The translations under genes were made by a program, and so were the position numbers. Shown in pieces: positions 61,640-64,000 of a DNA stretch of 64,000 nt (position 1 is its first letter; each line of letters begins with the position of its first letter). This DNA comes from Drosophila miranda. Taxonomy: Eukaryota; Arthropoda; Insecta; Diptera; Drosophilidae. The notes under the pieces were generated by a model. The model saw only the letters and a program-made list of their open reading frames with translations. It did not search any database and was not told where the DNA came from. The DNA is taken from assembly GCF_003369915.1 (NCBI RefSeq), contig NC_046677.1, positions 20,788,913 to 20,852,912 on the forward strand. The letters are read 5' to 3'.

Positions 61640-63603
61640 CTAGTTGACGACGAGCAGCTTTACGACATGGGGACACTTGAAGGGCGGCAAGCGTTCCTGG
61701 CAATATGTCTCGATGGTCTCCAGCTCAATCTGGACGTCGGGCGAGATAATGCAAACGACACAGATTCGATTGCCCCACACCGAATCCGGGATGGCCAGTA
61801 TGGCCACGTCGTTGATTTTTGGATGCGAGAGGAGCACCTTCTTCACTTCCGAGGCGTTGACCTGGAGACCGCCGACGGTTATCACATCGCACGCCTTGCT
61901 AATGAAGTGAAAGTTGTCGTTGTAGTAGGCGCATATGTCGCCGGTGGGAATGAAGATCTCCTCTACTTCCATTCCGGCCGGGAGCTCCTCCACAGAAAGA
62001 CGCCTGTAGGAAATCTCCAGTCCTCCGAGAACAGCAGCTTTGGCGGGATCAAAATTACGCACTGGAATACTGGAGGCCTCACTCAAAGGCCCTGTTTTCA
62101 CAGGGCCAGCGACATGGCTCTGGCACTTGAAGATCTCTTCTCCCGTTGGACCCATCAGTCGGGCAGTGACCCCCTGGAGAGGAGAACCTAGCGTGCGCGG
62201 CTTGTAGTTGGATGAAACGAATCTGGCAGTTGGCTTGGGGACACCTTTTTGGGGAACCAATTTGGGCAGCTCCTTCGGACCCTCCTCGATGGTATGGCCC
62301 AGGACGAAGCCCGTCTCCAGCGTGCCGTAGTACTCCAAGATGTGATGGCCGGTGATATCGCGCCAGTAATTGAACACTGAATCCGGCAACAGAGCAAAGC
62401 CAGTGGCCATTAAACGCATCTTCTCGCTGCAGTGCTTCTTAATGTACTCGACCATGTGTTCGTCCTTGAGGAACATCTTTTGGTATTCGGCAATCAGTTG
62501 CTTGTACACGATGGGCTTGGCCAGGAAGCAGGTGCAGCGCTTCTTGCTCGACAGGTTGACGCCCAGCAGCGAATTCCAGATGCTGCTGGCGTTGCAGCCC
62601 GGCTCGAGTACGACATTGCCGCCAACATCTAGCACTGCCCCAATGGCGATGTGCATGTGCACCATCGGCAGGACCGGCAGCAAGGTATCGCTGGGCCCCA
62701 GGCGCCAGGTGTTGATCAGGCAGTGGATCTGGGCGTCGACATTGCGGTGGCTGAGCAGCACCGGCTTGGGGCTGTGGCTCTCGTTGGACGTGGACGTGGA
62801 CTTGTACAGCAGCATGGCTATGCTGTTCTCGTAGAAGTCATTGGGCAGCATGGCCTCTGGCATCAGAACGCCCGACTCTCCGCTGACCACCAGCTGCTGG
62901 GCGTACATCGATGTGGAGGAGATTTCCTTCACTGGAGGCACAAAGTCATGGTCCAGTACAATGGTGGCCGCCTTCAGGGTCTGGGCCAGTTCGTCGACAA
63001 TGCTCGCGTTTTCGGGAGTGCCAAGGAACAGCTTTGCCTTACAGTCGATTGCCTGGAGACGCAACATCTCCAGGCTTGGGCTCGTACGCAGGGGCACTGC
63101 TACTTGGCCGGACATCCAGCAGCTCCACAGCATCACAATCCACATGGCATCGTTTGCACAGAAAAGTCCGACAGGCAACGAAGCGCCGCTGCCTGAAAGA
63201 ACAAACTTTGAGGTGTGAGTGACCCACTCTTTAGGGGTCAGGGGTTCAATGTTCAATATCTACCGCATATATTGGAGATCTGTATGGATAGTCGCTTGGC
63301 CGCCATATACAGCTGGAAGTAGGTGTACTCGCCCACATTATCTCTAATGGCCAGATCGTCCGGATAGAGCATGGCCTTCTTGAACGTTGGCAACAGCAAT
63401 TTGCTGCCGCGCTCCTCCGCGTTGAAGCTCTTCCGCAACCTCTCAACGTAATCATCCTGCGCAGAAGGAGGACGTGCGTGGGAACTGGGAATATCGCTTG
63501 TGGAGCCACTCACCTTGTAGACCAGATTTAAGCAGAAATAACGCTGTGCCATCGGCCGCCATCCCACTCGCTGGCGGCAACCCCGCAACAAATTTGCGAA
63601 CAT
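61640..63603 (-). CDS. ACSF3-like acyl-CoA synthetase homologue, probably inactive
   Basis: Homologue of ACSF3, the mitochondrial malonyl/methylmalonyl-CoA synthetase of the ANL adenylate-forming superfamily. Exons: 63603-63514, 63456-63264, 63192-61640, phases consistent, 611 residues. The N-terminus (MFANLLRGCRQRVGWRPMAQ) looks like a mitochondrial presequence; the open frame continues upstream but only with a GTG. Homology to ACSF3 is clear around EKMRLMATGFALLPDSVFNY and ITGHHILEYYGTLETG. Key catalytic elements are eroded. The phosphate-binding loop, normally YTSGTTGRPKG, is YKSTSTSNESHSPKP at about residues 224-238. The hinge/core Arg of the GRxxD motif is replaced (SKACDVITVGG). The protein stops about 10-15 residues before the usual C-terminal catalytic lysine (GK motif). 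I infer a pseudoenzyme or a strongly divergent paralogue. The first intron (63457-63513, 57 nt) is stop-free and in frame. Confidence 0.88.
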
Positions 63604-64000
63604 TTTGAATTTCCTTTGTATTCTTTCGTTCAAAAAGTCCTTCACTCACAGCACTGTCTCGCGTTTCACACGATGTTCGAGATGTTGAAAAGGGATAAAG
63701 CTAAATTTTTGTGTAAATTTCTCTGTTGTTTTTACTAGTTTTTTTTTTTGTGTTTCAGCACAGATTTCACCGGTTTTGTAAATTGTATGTTTTGTGATTC
63801 GTTGCAAAAGTGTTTTACTACTCGGCTATGGGAAATGATTGATCAATTCTGACAATGTGAAGGATGTACTGATGTACGTGTGATTGTATACTCATGGAAT
63901 ACTACTATGTTCCTTTTTTGTTTAATTTCTAGAATATTGTTTGCAGTCCCAGTGAATTAGAGTAGAATATTACCATTTCCTGAGTGCTTTAGTATTTACT
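63604..64000. other. 5' flank of the ACSF3-like gene
   Basis: AT-rich, with a poly-T run near 63739. No DRE, motif 1 or coding sequence was recognised before the window ends. Confidence 0.5.

Noticed and set aside
1-64000. CRISPR arrays, bacterial-type operons, ribosome binding sites, LTR elements
   Set aside because: The DNA is insect nuclear sequence; no such structures were seen. Regular direct repeats at 22.7-24.2 kb are snoRNA units, not a CRISPR array.

Overview
This window is euchromatic DNA from a fruit fly. Codon use, short introns (often 55-70 nt), long AT-rich non-coding stretches full of CA/GT/GA microsatellites, Drosophila core-promoter motifs (DRE, Ohler motif 1) and recognisable Drosophila orthologues all agree. 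The gene set (phr6-4, brunelleschi, the METTL13 homologue CG2614, IKKepsilon) is what I recall from cytological region 38 of D. melanogaster 2L (Muller element B). The species is probably not D. melanogaster itself. An obscura-group fly is my guess, but the sequence alone does not prove it.

Layout. 1-16.4 kb is gene-poor. It holds a small secreted eight-cysteine protein (2.2-2.5 kb, minus), a short piggyBac-type MITE (13.65-13.86 kb) between inverted, decayed coding-like fragments, an orphan exon-like fragment (15.35-15.69 kb), and many simple repeats. 16.4-18.0 kb carries an unrecognised 526-residue protein built from tandem repeats. 18.6-20.3 kb is phr6-4, head-to-head with an SPAG7-like R3H protein gene (20.8-21.6 kb). 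22.6-24.3 kb is a non-coding host gene whose introns hold a tandem array of box C/D snoRNAs, six recognisable and one decayed. 24.6-25.1 kb is a TMEM230-like gene, tail-to-tail with brunelleschi (TRAPPC9, 25.8-30.2 kb). brunelleschi is head-to-head with the METTL13 homologue (30.9-33.3 kb). A SUCO/SLP1-type SUN-domain gene spans 33.9-57.85 kb on the minus strand and has a 17.8-kb intron. It is head-to-head with IKKepsilon (58.5-61.0 kb). The window ends with an ACSF3-like acyl-CoA synthetase homologue (61.6-63.6 kb, minus) that looks catalytically degenerate.

Exon-intron models were built by hand from GT/AG sites, reading phase and protein continuity. Every multi-exon model closes in frame. 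Most genes are housekeeping: DNA repair (phr6-4), vesicle trafficking (brun, TMEM230-like), ER and nuclear-envelope proteostasis (SUCO-like), eEF1A methylation (METTL13), rRNA methylation guides (snoRNA array), and cytoskeletal or innate signalling kinase activity (IKKepsilon). Three divergent pairs share 0.56-0.68-kb promoters.

The most interesting item is the snoRNA array. Each complete copy carries two guides that match adjacent segments of 28S rRNA, and the copies are losing one guide independently. No retroviral or other virus-like element was recognised.
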